64,000 bases of DNA from Batillaria attramentaria (GCA_018292915.2 JACVVK020000037.1:1036001-1100000), one strand, 5' to 3'. Shown: positions 23,373 through 36,057, numbered from the stretch's first letter. Made by a program: numbers and translations. Notes: generated by a model not told the origin, from the sequence alone.

Positions 23373-26300
23373 ATTGGCATTTTCGAGTCTCAGTCTCGCA
23401 GTTTAGTAACAGCAAATTATAGAATGGCATTTGTGTTAAAATATTCTACCGTAGGGTGTGTAATATGAAGTGGCAGTGTCATCAGTGTCAGTCAGCCGGT
23501 GTCAGTCTTGACGGTCACCGACTGTCATCGAGTCAGTGTCGGCTTGAGTGTGCGAGCAAGTCAGTTTAGTCACGGTCAACGGCTCCGCACATATACTCAC
23601 ACTGGCACTGTTACAGTCTCATCACACCAGACACAATTTGTCATACAGAGAAATCTATAACACTAGCGAAAACTGTGCGTTCGTAGAAATGTGGCAGACA
23701 GTCGACCTGATAACAACGCCCGAGATACGGCGTAAATTGGGACGCAAGGGGAACAACACACCATGGTCATGAGCGTGCTGTGCACGCTTGTCTCCCCTGT
23801 CAAGCCAGCATCGGTAGGCCCCACACCGGTGACGCGGCTATCCCGATTCTGACCGGCTTGCGGCGTCTAAGCGCTAGCGTTGCTTGGCCGCACGCGACTT
23901 CTCTCAGAAAATCATCTGCGCTGTACTTGTGAAAGCTTGTCTCGATCTGAGGTTGGCCTGTCTTGTCGCAGAAGGTCTCTGTTCAACTCTTAAGTGGTTT
24001 TTGTGGTGCTACTTGCGCGTACACTCACGTTGGAAGCAATTTAGTCTCGTTTTCTGTAGAAAATTCACTTTCATTTGCGATAATATAAAATTACAGAAAG
24101 GAAAGTCACGTTTATGAAAACGTCCCAGTTTTATAATATGTCTTGTGGCCACACCTAGAAGATTAGTGCAATTTGTGGCTTAGATCGAGCGCAGTTCGAG
24201 AAAGAAAATTGGTAGTGAATATTTTGTGGCTATGAACCAGCACTCGCCCCGGCTAAGAACCAGCCTGTATCAAACAGACGGTTGGCCGGTTCTTAGCCGA
24301 GGATTTCGCACTGCTCTGATATTTTCTTAAATTGCGAAAACACTGAAGCATCCTACGTCACAACAATTGGCATGCAAGTCACAAAGACATCACGGATACG
24401 TGTCTGTTTTGAAACTACTGGAATTAACGTGGTATTTTTTGTCAGCTTCGTGTTAAACTGCAAAATAGCTCCCGAGTCTCATTGCAGTCGAACAAATATG
24501 ACTCGTGTCCTTACATGAATAAAATTTTCGATATAAAATCGCTTTGGGTGGGAAGATGAAAGTCTTACTGATAATGTGCATATAACAATATGATCAAATT
24601 CATTTCAGTTCTTAGCTTTCCTGGCAGCATTCTTGCACATCACCGCATGTGTGTCGCGCTTTTCCGGCCTAAAACAGTCACTGCGATCGACAGCCGGTTG
24701 GATTCGCGGCTTAGCCGCGTCACACTACAAGCTGGTGAAAGTGACTCAGTAAGGAGCCTTTTTCTGTAGAGCATAGCTGATAATCCAATGTGTCCACCAT
24801 CTTTTCCTTTTTTCATTTGAAGGTGTTTTACAAGTCAGATAAACTGAAAATGAACTTAACTGACTGGCTGAGTGACTGAACCTAATAACCGACCGACCGA
24901 CCGACCGACCGACCGACTGGCACAATGAATAACAAACAAACAAATCAACAAGCTGTCTATCTCACATAATAATAATAATAATAATGTTCTACATGGGGAA
25001 ACTTGATTTTGAAAATACAATTTACGATAACAACATCAGCAAAAACAATATAAACATAACACCGAACTTAAATGCTCATCGTACGTAAACATTACAACAG
25101 TAACAGGTAGCAAACTACTATTCGTTATTCCTTGCCATTCTGGTATAAAATAATATTTGGAATGAAAGAATTCTAGCGGCTGCGTAAAGAACTAGACAGC
25201 TAACTAATCTATTCAGTGATCACTGATTAATCTGTAACTACGTGTAGAGATTCTTAAAGGAAGGAAAATAAGTATTTGTGGCACGCATCCCACAGTCCCA
25301 CAGAATGTGTTTATTTTCTTACACGACATCTACGCCATCTCTATAGCCCCACCTCGTCCCCTCTACCAACACTGAGCAAATTCGAAACAAAGCATACAAA
25401 ACAGTCAAATACACGTTTTCAGGCTCCCCCCTCTCCCCCCCCCCCAAAAAAAAAGCGGACAGACAAAACAAAACCCCACGCTAATAACCCTAATAAGAGC
25501 ATTATCATGAACAATAAATCCCACATGTATTTATTCTGCGCACTGTGGTTATAATCGTACAGTAATTGAATTAATAGTGAACTACTTGTAAGAGTTTAGC
25601 TATGCACGGGCTTGAGTGATGTGCCTACAGAGGATTAACCACGTCGGCCAATCAGCAAGCTTACTGCGAAAGCCGCTTAGTAAGGGATTAACAAGCCTAT
25701 ACAAAACAAGGAAAGGGGTCAGCCTTGGAAATGAGGGACTTACGGCTGCTAAAGGTGTGTTCACACTCCATGAACAATCCAAAGCACGATACAGATTAGA
25801 GTTACATGCGCATCTTACGGCTAATCCGGGCTCAAACATCACCCTGAGCTGTTGTGGTCATGTCTACACACCTGCACAGATACAGCCTCTGACACAGACT
25901 GGTACTGAACTAGCAGAAGGCCGGAACGCGAGACGAAGAGCACTGACTAGGAGAACTTTGGGCAGTTGTAATTCTTGCTCACATAGCAAGCATACTTTCT
26001 GTGTTGAGTATATACAGCTGCAGGCACACTCGTAAATGTTCCAAAAAAAAAAAACCGAAACGTTTCCTCTCCGAAGCCTATAGAAAGAGACAAGAGAACT
26101 TTATGACATGAGTGAATGAGTCCTAACATTGTGTGAATTCCACAGCAAGCCCTATACAGCAAGTATCAAAGCCGGTTCGGCGCGCGTTAGTGTTTTTACA
26201 CTACACACACTGAGCAACAGGCTTACATCGATGGTTAGATGAGTGGATATAATTATTTGTGAGCGTTTCACACGCATACAGCAGCCGACACAACAAGCGC

Positions 26301-26377
26301 TGTGTAAAAATGGAGGTAAATCTCTTTCTCTCTTTGCTGTTTGTGACAATGTGCATACTGTTTGTTTTGTACAGGTG
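23373..26377. other. Intergenic region, no gene recognised
   Basis: No supported coding exon. It contains a 16-bp stem hairpin at 24250-24299 (CGGCTAAGAACCAGCC against GGCCGGTTCTTAGCCG), a (GACC)n tract on the plus strand at 24890-24917, an (AAT)n tract at 24966-24985, and C-/A-runs near 25433-25453. A frame at 25616-26035 lacks recognisable motifs and is not called. Confidence 0.5.
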
Positions 26378-26553
26378 GGGAGCCGAGGCGGCCGAATGGT
26401 AGAGCGTTGGACTTCTAATGCTCGGGTCGTGAGTTCGTATCCCGGCTGGGGGCCAAATATTTGTGCTGGCATTTTCATCGTTGCCCCGTCTTTGATATCA
26501 TGCGTATGTGGTGGAGAAGGACGTTAAACCCCCAAACACCCAAACACCCCCTT
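26378..26553 (+). mobile_element. SINE-B copy
   Basis: Head GAATGGTAGAGCGTTGGACT and B-box region GAGTTCGTATCCCGG, followed by AAATATTTGTGCTGGC and the conserved 3' body ending in a C-rich AAACACCC tail. Same family as 11625, 31027, 50701 and 55295. Confidence 0.9.
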
Positions 26554-26699
26554 TGTATTGGTTTGTTTTGTTTCGTTTTTTGTTCTGTTTTGTTTCGTTG
26601 GCGCCCTTGTGTAACATCTGCATTTTATCAGAATCTATAAAAAGCCAGAAGCAACAAACTTTGATTGATGATAGACATTGGCAACAACTTTACTGACAT

Positions 26700-27110
26700 A
26701 CCTGTCTTCAATGACTTTTCGTCAAGGTCAAGGCCATGCAAGCTGTTTTGGGGGAAACTTTAACGTTGGCATTTTCTCTGAAACAACAACTGTAGAGGCA
26801 CCAAACGACGCATGGTGATAGAAAGCAATGAGACCTATGCAGGCATCCCTTTTTGAATGACCTTGACTGAAGGTCAAGGTCATTAAAGCTGTCTGTTGTG
26901 AATTTCAACATTACCGTTTTCGGAGGAACTACAAAATACTACCTTGACCCAACGTCAAGGCCATACAAACTGTTTTGGGGAAAATTGTAATATTGCCAGG
27001 AACTAAGAACACAAGAGACACCTTACTTGGTATGACGATAGATCAGTAGTGATAAGAGCTTTACAATCATACTATTTCTTGAATGACCTTGACCCATGTC
27101 ACAAGGGAGC
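26700..27110. repeat. Diverged repeats rich in TCAAGGTCA / TGACCTTGA motifs
   Basis: Blocks about 100-200 bp apart repeat the order (A/T)GACCTTGAC or GTCAAGGTCAAGG, then CCAT(G/A)CAA(G/A)CTGTTTTGGGG, then AACATT(G/A)(G/C)C. A related block lies at about 30600-30785 (GGGTCAAGGCCCACAAGCC). The motif equals the extended nuclear-receptor half site, but biological use is untested. Confidence 0.65.
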
Positions 27111-27385
27111 CATGGAGGCTTCTGCCTCTCTTGTTTTGTTTTTGGTACGGGTCAAATACGCAAGGCATTACCTAAAACCCAGATCATGAAAATGAAGTTT
27201 GATTTCGAGTTACCTTCCCCTACCTTCGAGTTACCTTCCCCTAACCCCACTCCACACCTTCCCCCTTTACAAACTTTATTTATTACCAACGAAATAAAGG
27301 TTACAACAAACTTTTTAACCCTTGTTCAATAAACTGGTGTACCGTGTGGACTCTCCACTTGAGTTTGCCGCCTTTAGGACCATAC

Positions 27386-27386
<1 letters not shown>

Positions 27387-27478
<92 letters not shown>
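27387..27478. repeat. (GATT)n microsatellite
   Basis: About 23 tandem ATTG/GATT units ending 20 bp before the start codon of the small gene at 27498. Confidence 0.97.
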
Positions 27479-27497
27479 CGATCAGACTAAACGCGGA

Positions 27498-28547
27498 ATG
27501 GAACCAGAGGTGAACCTGCTCACGCCGGAACAGCTAGCTGCGCAGGCGCAGTGGGACGAGGAATTCAAAAGGAGGCAGGACGACATGGCGAGGCGTGAGC
27601 TCAAATCAAGAGAAAGAAGGTGAGCGAACTGTTCAAATACTATGCTTTATTTAAGTCTTAAAAAATTATAAAAAGAAATAAATCATTAACGGCGTCCTGA
27701 ATCGTCTGCATGCAGGCCTTTCAGTGTAGATCTCAAACCGAGGTAGATAATTTTCAGCGCTCGCGCACACACACATTTGAAGAAAAACACCATTGCGTGA
27801 GTGTCCTTCATCTTGAAATCACCACTTTGTCCATAAAACGTACTGCGTTTGCAAGGACACGACAGAGTAGTAGGGGGCGGGGTTTTGGCATCGGGGCTTG
27901 CCGAGTGGAGTCGTCCATTGCCTCGCAACATCATTGCCGGAGAGTGTCTCTCGTTATTCTAGGAGTGACAAGAGCTTTAATAATTACAATCATACTATTT
28001 CTTGAATGACCCATGACCCTGACTAGGGCGTTTTCCTTTATACAAAGGACTAACGACTGCAGCCTGTACTTACTACTATTTTATTTTCCCCAGACAGCGT
28101 TTTCCTTTATACAAAGGACTAACGACTGCAGCCTGTACTTACTACTATTTTATTTTCCCCAGACAGCGTTTTCCTTTATACAAAGGACTAACGACTGCAG
28201 CCTGTACTTACTACTATTTTATTTTCCCCAGACAGCGTTTTCCTTTATACAAAGGACTAACGACTGCAGCCTGTACTTACTACTATTTTATTTTCCCCAG
28301 ACAGCGTTTTCCTTTATACAAAGGACTAACGACTGCAGCCTGTACTTACTACTATTTTATTTTCCCCAGACAGCGTTTTCCTTTATACAAAGGACTAACG
28401 ACTGCAGCCTGTACTTACTACTATTTTATTTTCCCCAGACAGCGTTTTCAGAGTAAGATGGATGAACTGAACCAACGATGGAGATCAGTGGGACAGAGAC
28501 AAGAGCTGCGATCGAGACAGTCTACAACGACCAACGAACAGCTCTGA
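27498..28547 (+). CDS. Small charged protein, 76 aa, two exons, family not recognised
   Basis: Exon 1 is 27498-27619 (ATG to AG|GTGAGC, phase 2) and exon 2 is 28439-28547 (TTTTCCCCAG|A, stop TGA). The join completes an AGA codon and gives 76 residues. The product is hydrophilic and rich in Arg, Gln and Glu (LLTPEQLAAQAQWDEEFKRR; MDELNQRWRSVGQRQELRSR), probably helical or coiled-coil, with no signal peptide or membrane segment. The 69-bp tandem repeat upstream of exon 2 contains extra copies of its 3' splice site. Upstream exons cannot be excluded: CAG|ACTAAACGC just 5' of the ATG could be an acceptor, which would make this the end of a larger protein. Strong splice consensus and phase agreement are the main evidence. 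Confidence 0.62.
27795..27920 (+). mobile_element. MITE-1 fragment (right end)
   Basis: Only the right part is present: CATCTTGAAATCACCA, then CGGGGCTTGCCGAGTGGAG and TCGTCCATTG. It lies in the intron of the small gene. The left terminus is missing. Confidence 0.75.
28028..28441 (+). repeat. 69-bp tandem repeat, six copies, carrying 3' splice sites
   Basis: Six near-identical 69-bp units (starts 28028, 28097, 28166, 28235, 28304, 28373) run directly into exon 2 of the small gene. Each unit ends with a polypyrimidine tract and CCCCAG followed by ACAGCGTTTTC, the same as the real acceptor at 28438. AG positions: 28093, 28162, 28231, 28300, 28369, 28438. The unit is 23 codons and open in the exon 2 frame. 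Confidence 0.95.
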
Positions 28548-29000
28548 TTCTCAATATATCCAGACGACAAGTTCGAATCCCTGGTGGGCAGGAATCTGGT
28601 TGGATTTTTCCTTTCCAAATCGAGTTCAAAATCACGCGCAGACCCGTTTATAGTGCATGTTTCGGTACCGTGTACACACGTACGCACAACATCAACTGTG
28701 CACGTTAATAACCCCCCCATTTCATACCGGAGGGGCCGCGGATGACAAACAAACACAGGAAAAGAAAAAAAATGGTGACGCTGCACTGTGGCGACGCGCT
28801 TCCCAGAGGGGGAGTAACCCGAATTTCCCTTACCACGGTAATGGGACTATAGAATATAATTACATGATACCATTAATGATGATCGACTCTGCACGACCCT
28901 CATGAACGAGATGCGGTTGGAACGTGAAGTACACAATGTTGACAGTCAAGACAATCCACAGTGCAGCAACTCACTATTCACGACTGCTGCTACCTACCTG

Positions 29001-29003
<3 letters not shown>

Positions 29004-29039
<36 letters not shown>

Positions 29040-29143
29040 GGGGGGGGGTGGTGGGTGGGTGGGGGGGGGGGAGAGGGGGTGGTGGTGTCGGGGGGGGGGG
29101 GGGGGGGGGGAGGGAGGGGGGGGGGGGTATTCTGTTGTTGTTG

Positions 29144-29209
<66 letters not shown>

Positions 29210-29409
29210 CGGTGTGCGTGCGCGCGCGCGCGTGCGTGTACATGTGTGTGTTTGGTGTTGGTGTGCGTGCGTGCGTGCGTGCGTGTTTGTACGCGTGTGT
29301 ACATGTGTGCGTGTGCGCGGTTGTGTGTGTCTGTGTGTGTGTGGTATACCAGCTAGGAACCATGCATGCTACTGGAGCAACTAGAGCACAGAGAGAGAGA
29401 GAGAGAGAG

Positions 29410-29502
<93 letters not shown>
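29004..29502. repeat. GT/G-rich compound microsatellite
   Basis: (GT)n, poly-G blocks (29036-29128), (GT)n, (GC)n and (GTGC)n, then (GA)n(GT)n at 29390-29501. Apparent Cys/Val- or His/Thr-repeat frames on both strands are artefacts. Confidence 0.97.
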
Positions 29503-30360
29503 CGGTGTCCTAAATGTTGCCGTATTCAAACCGCTTTTTTTTTTCAACCGTTTTCTTTATTCAGGTAAAGGCCTGCATACAATGGTGTCCATTAAAAGAG
29601 AAAAAAAGCACATATACGGCATATTCTACATTATCATCCATAGCGGCCTCTTTTTCTTTGTTCTCTCCTGTGTAATAAGTGTCCGTATTGTACTAGTACT
29701 TGAGAAATCATGTGACACAGAGCACGACATCACATGACAATCAGGCATGGTTCCCTGCAAAAAGGTTCTTTCTTTCAGACAGAAGGAACAGAGATACAGC
29801 CTTTTGGGCAAAAAATCGAAGAGCAAGTACATGTATTACTACTCCTCGGGGAGAACTCGCTCCCGATGTCAACACCATCGACGACGAAACATTTTGACTC
29901 GGCATATCGGTGTTTCCAACTTCATAAACTCGTTGTACAAGTACAAAACAACAGTAGCCTGTACCTAGCAAGCACTCTTTACTCAAATTTCGGACAGTTT
30001 TAACCAGCACTTATCAAAAATCGTTCTCAAAAAGTTCAATCGAAGCTGGCGTCTCACCGACATGTATGCTGTTTACTGATTTGGCCGTGTTCTATCGGCG
30101 CAGAGAATGGCAGCGGATTCGTGATCTAGATAGATTTCCGATTGAACAGAAGCTTCTTGAATCGTTTGAGTCATGCATGCAGTTTAACCTTCGGACGACG
30201 TCGTGGGTAAAAAGTTGCACACACATTGCTTTAGATGAACGTATCTCGGTCAATATTCATGTCACACCTTTGAAATTTCATGACTTTGTCAATAAATGGT
30301 TTGACTATGTTCATGCCAAAAATTGTGTTGTTTAACTTGTAATTAGCAGAGTAATTAAAG

Positions 30361-30553
30361 AATAAGTTGTGAATTGCCTATATAAAAACCATGGGTAATT
30401 TGTTTCCCACGATGTAGGACTAGGAATAAGTTGAAATTTACCTCTCTAAAAACCATGGGTAATTTGTTTCCCACGATGTAGGACTAGGAATAAGTCGAAA
30501 ATTACCTATTTAAAAACCATTGCTAGGTTGTTTCACACGATGTAGGACTAAGA
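30361..30553. repeat. 64-bp tandem repeat, three copies
   Basis: Copies start at 30361, 30425 and 30489 with AATAAGT(T/C)G, then TAAAAACCAT, TTGTTTC(C/A)CACGATGT and AGGACTA in each. The third copy is the most diverged. Confidence 0.9.
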
Positions 30554-30799
30554 AGTTTTTTAGCGACGTAGCCGGAATGTTAAATGGTCTAAGTCACGGT
30601 CATTAGATCAGTCTGTTTGGAAATTTTACCGTCGTGTGTATTTTCTCAGAATCTAGAAATACTAGAGGCATGCTGATAGACATTGATAAGAACATTATAC
30701 ACATACTTGTAGTCAATGATCTTGTCTCAGGGTCAAGGCCCACAAGCCATTTTCGGTAAACTTCAACATTGGCATTTTCAGTAATGACAAAGTGAACCG

Positions 30800-30862
30800 G
30801 CCAAAATGGTCACCAGCCCAATATGTTGTTTCCATCCAGTGACCTGCCGTCGTCACGGTCGT

Positions 30863-30932
<70 letters not shown>
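30800..30932 (+). repeat. Second copy of the CA-tailed dispersed repeat
   Basis: AATGGTCACCAGCCCAATAT, TGTTGTTTCCAT and GTCGTCACGGTCGTT precede (CA)n at about 30867-30931, as at 8500-8681. Confidence 0.75.
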
Positions 30933-30934
<2 letters not shown>

Positions 30935-31026
30935 ATACACACAATGCCAGGATGACAAACAGCACAAGACTTAATGTTCAGGTAGTGTGTGTTGAAATTT
31001 ATCAGCCTATGGTTTGTTCTGACCAA

Positions 31027-31214
31027 GGGTGGGTGGGTGTTTGGGAGTTTAACGTCTTTTTCCACCAGATAAGGGTGATATCAAAAACGGGGCAACTTGA
31101 AAAAGGCCAGCACAAATATTTGGCCCCAGCCGGGATTTGAACTCACAACCCGAGCATTGAAAGTCCAGCGCTCTACCATTCGGCCGTCCCGGATTCGGCC
31201 ACCCCGGCTCCCCC
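31027..31214 (-). mobile_element. SINE-B with perfect 13-bp TSD
   Basis: Reverse-oriented copy, flanked by TTGTTCTGACCAA at 31014-31026 and 31215-31227. The tRNA-like head has a short internal duplication (CCCGGATTCGGCC then CACCCCGGCTCCC). Confidence 0.93.
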
Positions 31215-31261
31215 TTGTTCTGACCAAAATGAATGTAAAGATTAAACACACACTGAAATAA

Positions 31262-31375
<114 letters not shown>

Positions 31376-31890
31376 ACAAATAAACAAGAAAACAAACCAG
31401 ACAAATTCAATGGTAAACAACAGAGAAATAGACAATGAAACCTCTTTTAAAACTTGAAATCCAGCCGTATTTTCATTATAGTAGAAAGGTACAAAGACAT
31501 CACGTGAAAAGTTACACATTATCAAACATTTCCCCGTGTATATATTTTCTATCCATATGTCGATCAGTCACAACCCAAACACTCTGGCCAATGGGGACAA
31601 AGTGTACCAGTCAGGTTGGAGGCATGACAGCACATGGGAATTGTGATGAGATTTAGGACAGAGTGTACAATAATGTGTCACAGTAAAGCAACAACAACAA
31701 GGGTGCCATTTCATTGAAATAATACCAAAATAAAACAATAATTTATTGTTTGGACAATTGGCAAATTACAGGTAACAGAAAATGTATACCTGAAATCTAT
31801 TCTTTAGATTCTGACTGTTCCTTCAGCCCTATAACTAAGTCAGATTCACACTATATCAACAACAAAAAAGAAAAGAAAAAAGGCTCAAAA

Positions 31891-32015
31891 AGGCTCACAA
31901 AGGCCGTGAGCGGCTAACGCGCTGCGATTAGCTAATGGTACACCTAACGTGCCTTATTTACACGTAAATGGGTTCCGCTGCTAGCAAAGTCATCCGTACG
32001 AAGTCCCACTAAATA
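31891..32015. mobile_element. MITE-2 half copy
   Basis: It matches the centre and one arm of the hairpin element at 61102-61304 (GCTAACGCGCTGCGATTAGC, GTAAATGGGTT(C/A)CGCTGCT, GTACGAAGTCCCACTAA). The other arm is missing. Confidence 0.75.
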
Positions 32016-33561
32016 TGCCTGATAGGCATTAATCACGATCTTCGACAAACATTCAAGTTGTAAGGTCTGTAATTCATCTCAGTGGAAAAAAAACCCAACT
32101 ATTTGCAATCTGCAGACTAATGAAACGTAATAGTAGGTGGCGGGAATTGCAATAAGGAATAATTTCACACATCAGACACCCCAAACCCAAGTAATGCTCT
32201 GCTAAACTGATTTTATGTCCCAGCTGCTGTGAATTTACGGGTGGACGAAATCGGCCTCTGACACCTTTGTTACCAGCGTAAGCGCGGAGCCCACTACGTC
32301 AATGAGCAAACATATAGTGATTTGGGTGATAAGCGCGTAACTATGTCAACGGATTTCATGTGAAATGCCCATCCTTTCAGTCCTACCCGATCGTATGTTC
32401 TGTTTGACTCCCAAGAGGAACCCCCACGTTATCTGGGGGAAAAAAAGACTAAGCGCCTATTAAACCGACGGCGCTTAGGCATTTATTGCAGATGGTGATC
32501 AGTGCCACCAGCAATATAGCCATACGAACCATTAAACATTCACGAGTAATGAGGCAATGGCGCAAGCTGATTGAAAATAAAACAACTTGTCCTGGGTGGA
32601 AACATCACGTGGGGGAACGGGTAAGCAAATAACCTCAGGCTGTCTCTGTGCGTGTCCATCGGCAGCCATGTTTGAAATCAGACCAATCACGTTTGAAATA
32701 ACACCCGCCATGTGTGGAATGCAGCCGAAACGCAGGCTGCTTGGTTGTCACAGTTGTCCTCAGATGTTGGGACTTTGGTGAAGAACGCATGCTCACAGTC
32801 CGTTGCATTAAACTGTGTACCTTTCTATTGTTGTGATCGCAAAACCAGCGCACTAGAGAACAGTAGTTTGGATTAACACTCTCGGCAAGACAGTCTTTAA
32901 AACTGTGACGCAAATTCGTACAACCAGAGAATTTCAACAAGACGGTGTTTACGCATTGTGACGATCGTAAGTGCAAGCCACGGAGTTATGTTTTTCTGTT
33001 TGTTTGATTATACCACACAGAAAGTGTTTATTTCCGAATGAAAAACACGAGGCAACAAGACGACTTCAAGTAATAGTCTACTAAGGATTTTTGCGAGGTC
33101 TTTTGACTCGGAGAAAATTCTGGTTGCACCAAACCTCAGGCAGATTGATTTGATATCCATGGTCATAAAAAACCCAATTTCTGCCTCCACGAGTGTCTCA
33201 GTCGTCACCAGACTCACATGAATAGAAAAGGAAGCAAAGCTGACCGTAAGCGGAAGTAATAAACAACTAGCAGCAACAATAAAGGAAAAATAAGCACCAC
33301 TTATCTCACAAGACACATTTCACACTTAACACGTCGACGTTTCGGCATTGTGCTTTCATCAGGACTGACCAACAAAAACCCACGAAAAGAACGACAAAAT
33401 ACCATTAACCAGATTGATTTGACAGGCTAATATTTGACAGAAAAGTGACAGAAAAGGAAGGTTTCTGCTGTTTAATTCGTCGTCAACATATTTCGCACTC
33501 TGGAAATTTTTACTAGCATTTTTTTTTTTTTTTTTTTTTGCATAAAAGTGTATCACCAAAC

Positions 33562-35115
33562 ATGTCTTCACGAATCTCACAGTCGTCACCAGACTCGCAC
33601 GACAAGAACGACAAAACAGAAGCCCGTTTGTCGTTCGAACTACTCTTTTATTTCTCATCCCTTGTCGGTTTTCCCGTCTCTGCTGGTGATATAACTAGAA
33701 AAGATACAAAACATTTGGAACAGAGAGAAGCGTCAGAAGCCTGGAAGGCCGAAACAGAGCAACTGCCTGTTTCCTACGGCCCAAGAAAAAACCTCTCGAG
33801 TCTCTTGCAGAGGATACGCTCCGTTGAACTAAGCTGCAGTAAGCGCCTGGTTCGTTTCCTCCTCTTCACCGTTCTGCAGCTGGCCAACATCGTTAGATGC
33901 GCCTTCGCTCTCCAGCAAATCAAAGACAAAGGTCAGTTTACCGGGAATATAGTTGCCACGCTCTCCTACCTGCTGGGTTTTCTGAGAGTTTTTCTCGTCT
34001 TCTGTGCCACCTGCCCGACTCTCAAGGTCAACCTTCCACGTCTGGTGGCGAAGATTCGTTCGTACGAAAGAAGGTACGGATTCTCTTTCTCTGTCAGAGA
34101 CCTGAACACTAGCTTAAAAAAGGTAGTAATATCTGTGTCGGTTTTGTTCATTACTGCTACGCTGTCAACCATGACATCTCTGGTTCTGATGTACCCGTTT
34201 TACAAGAAACAAATGATGCCTTTCCACGAGGCCGAAGACGCGGAATTAGCGATCGTGGTGGTCGCTTACTGGGTGTTCTTTGCGACCTACTGCTTTGTGG
34301 AGCATGCGCCTTTTCACACAATGGCCGTGGTAGCTTACATCGCGAGAAAAGAGTTTCTATACCTCGGGCGGATGGCCGAGAAGGAGTTCACTCCGAAAGA
34401 TTCAGAGGATGAGTGTTTTGACGACCTGACCCATAACATCCAAGCTGACGTGGAGGAAAAGTGTTTTGCGACAGGACAAAATACTTCTGGAGATTCGATC
34501 TCGAAAGAAAGTGACCCCAAAATGTCTCCCGTCCCCCGTGCTCACACCGACTCTGTGGGTCCGTTTTGTCATGAAAAGCAGCAGGAACTCCAGCGTTCAG
34601 CTTACGGCAGATCACTGGGTGTTCTTGGAAGTGAAAAAGACATCTCCAAACGACACACAGCCCAACAAGGCGGGCTCAAGTTCGGGTATGTGAAGAACGA
34701 AGTCTGCGAGGAAAAGGCCCGTGATATTTCTGAGTTGCACGTGGACACACAAAACTGTGCAGCCAACGCACTTGAGAACATTTCCGTGATCAACCTGCAG
34801 ACGAGTTTTGAAAATCAACGCGACCTTCACCGTAGCGGTGTCCTTGACCCTGACGTTACCTTGGAAATGACCTTTGACAAGCTGCGCCGGCGTCACGAGG
34901 CCATATGTGAGATCATTGAGTGCTGTCAGCGGTGTTTCTGTCACGCCATTCCCGCCCTGTACACGTTTGGCATCACGTCGATATGCATTATTATTTACGC
35001 GTTGGCAAGCAGGTCGCTGAGAAAAGGAGAGCTTGTGTATACTAGCGGTTCGCTGTGGGGCCTCCTACAGGACATGACTTTCTGTACGATTCTTGGTTGT
35101 GTCGTCAACGATACC
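33562..35115 (+). CDS. GRL alternative first exon A (gustatory-receptor-like 7TM, TM1-6)
   Basis: Begins at ATG 33562 (MSSRISQSS) and ends 35115|GTAAGT in phase 0, 518 codons. It shares the family signature with exons B-E: N-terminal ARLSFELLFYFSSLVGFPVS, a first membrane segment with LQLANIVR, TLSYLLGFLRVFLVF, the block SYERRYGFSFSV, four membrane segments up to about residue 270, an ARKEFLYL start to a long hydrophilic loop of about 195 residues, then LEMTFDKLRRRHEAICEI, CQRCFCHAIPALYTFGI (TM5) and TM6 ending VVNDT. The seventh segment is absent and is proposed to come from the shared exons at 53936-55765 (all phase 0), giving 604 residues. Likely a chemosensory ion-channel-type receptor; its ligand is unknown. 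An upstream ATG-less extension exists but the conserved N-terminus fits this start. Confidence 0.85.
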
Positions 35116-35200
35116 GTAAGTCTCTCTCTCTCTTTACTAATTCTTGATATCCGCGCATTGTTGTTGTTGTTGCTGTTGTTGTTATGTGAGTGCGCGAGCG

Positions 35201-35259
<59 letters not shown>
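35116..35259. repeat. (CT)n and (GT)n tracts after donor A
   Basis: The donor GTAAGT runs directly into a short CT tract, then (TTG)n at about 35157-35182 and (GT)n at about 35203-35258. Confidence 0.95.
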
Positions 35260-35409
35260 GGACAGCGTTTCTGCAGGCCATTTCTCTTCATATATTTTAT
35301 TTATGAAACATTTTTATTTATGAAACACAGTAATTAAGTCTGCGTCACTGCCGTAGCTCTCACACAATTGTAGTTATTCTGACGTCATAACCATTATCAT
35401 TTTTGCAAT

Positions 35410-35880
35410 CACCGACCTCCGCAGTGTAGTGGTTAGCACTTCGGACCATGGACCGGGAGATCCGGGTTCGAATCCCAGCCGAGGCAAACGGGTTTTTCCT
35501 ACCCGGGTCGGCTCTACGCAGAGCGGGAGTGCTATGGGCCCAGTGGGGACGCTGTTACCACTTAGCAGACAAACATACAATTCACGGGTGCGACTTCGAG
35601 CGTGATTCGTTTGTTATGACACACTCTTATGATGTGGATGATTACACGGTCGGCGCCGCAGGTGCCGTAGTTCCTTCGCCTGGTTAACGCTGAGATATTT
35701 ATGACAGGCAGAGTGGAGTATGCAGAACTGTCACGCAATCTCAAACCACGTGGACCTCCATAGCCATTCTCGTCCTCATCATCATGCGTAATGAATTGCT
35801 CCAGCTTCTGAACTCTCCTTTTGAGCCTTTCGAATGCCACTACAGCTGGCAAAGGGTTGGGGGGGGGGGGCAGCCAAAAA
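35410..35880 (+). mobile_element. SINE-A copy
   Basis: Head GCAGTGTAGTGGTTAGCAC and B box GGGTTCGAATCCCAGCCGAG, with the same body as 3211-3714 (GACACACTCTTATGATGTGG, TTATGACAGGC, ACCTCCATAGCC). It ends near a G-run at about 35860-35870. It lies between GRL exons A and B. Confidence 0.9.
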
Positions 35881-36023
35881 AGAAAAGTAATAAAAAAAAT
35901 CATTTCTACCTTCAACACGTAGAACAGTCTCGTAGTGAACATGAGTGAATACTGCGGGGACGCTGATCGAATTATTTCACGCTGATGGATGTTTCTCTCT
36001 CTCTCTCTCTCTCTCTCTTTTTC

Positions 36024-36057
<34 letters not shown>

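Noticed and set aside
25616..26035. Plus-strand frame of 139 codons
   Set aside because: No motifs, no splice context, and an opposing open frame over part of it; probably non-coding.
28902..29502. Cys/Val- or His/Thr-repeat frames on both strands
   Set aside because: Translations of GT/G microsatellites.
30361..30553. Possible CRISPR-like array
   Set aside because: Three contiguous 64-bp tandem copies without spacers in an animal genome; an ordinary minisatellite.
33538..33561. Upstream extension of GRL exon A to 33538
   Set aside because: It begins at a non-ATG codon next to a poly-T tract; the ATG at 33562 fits the conserved N-terminal length of the family.
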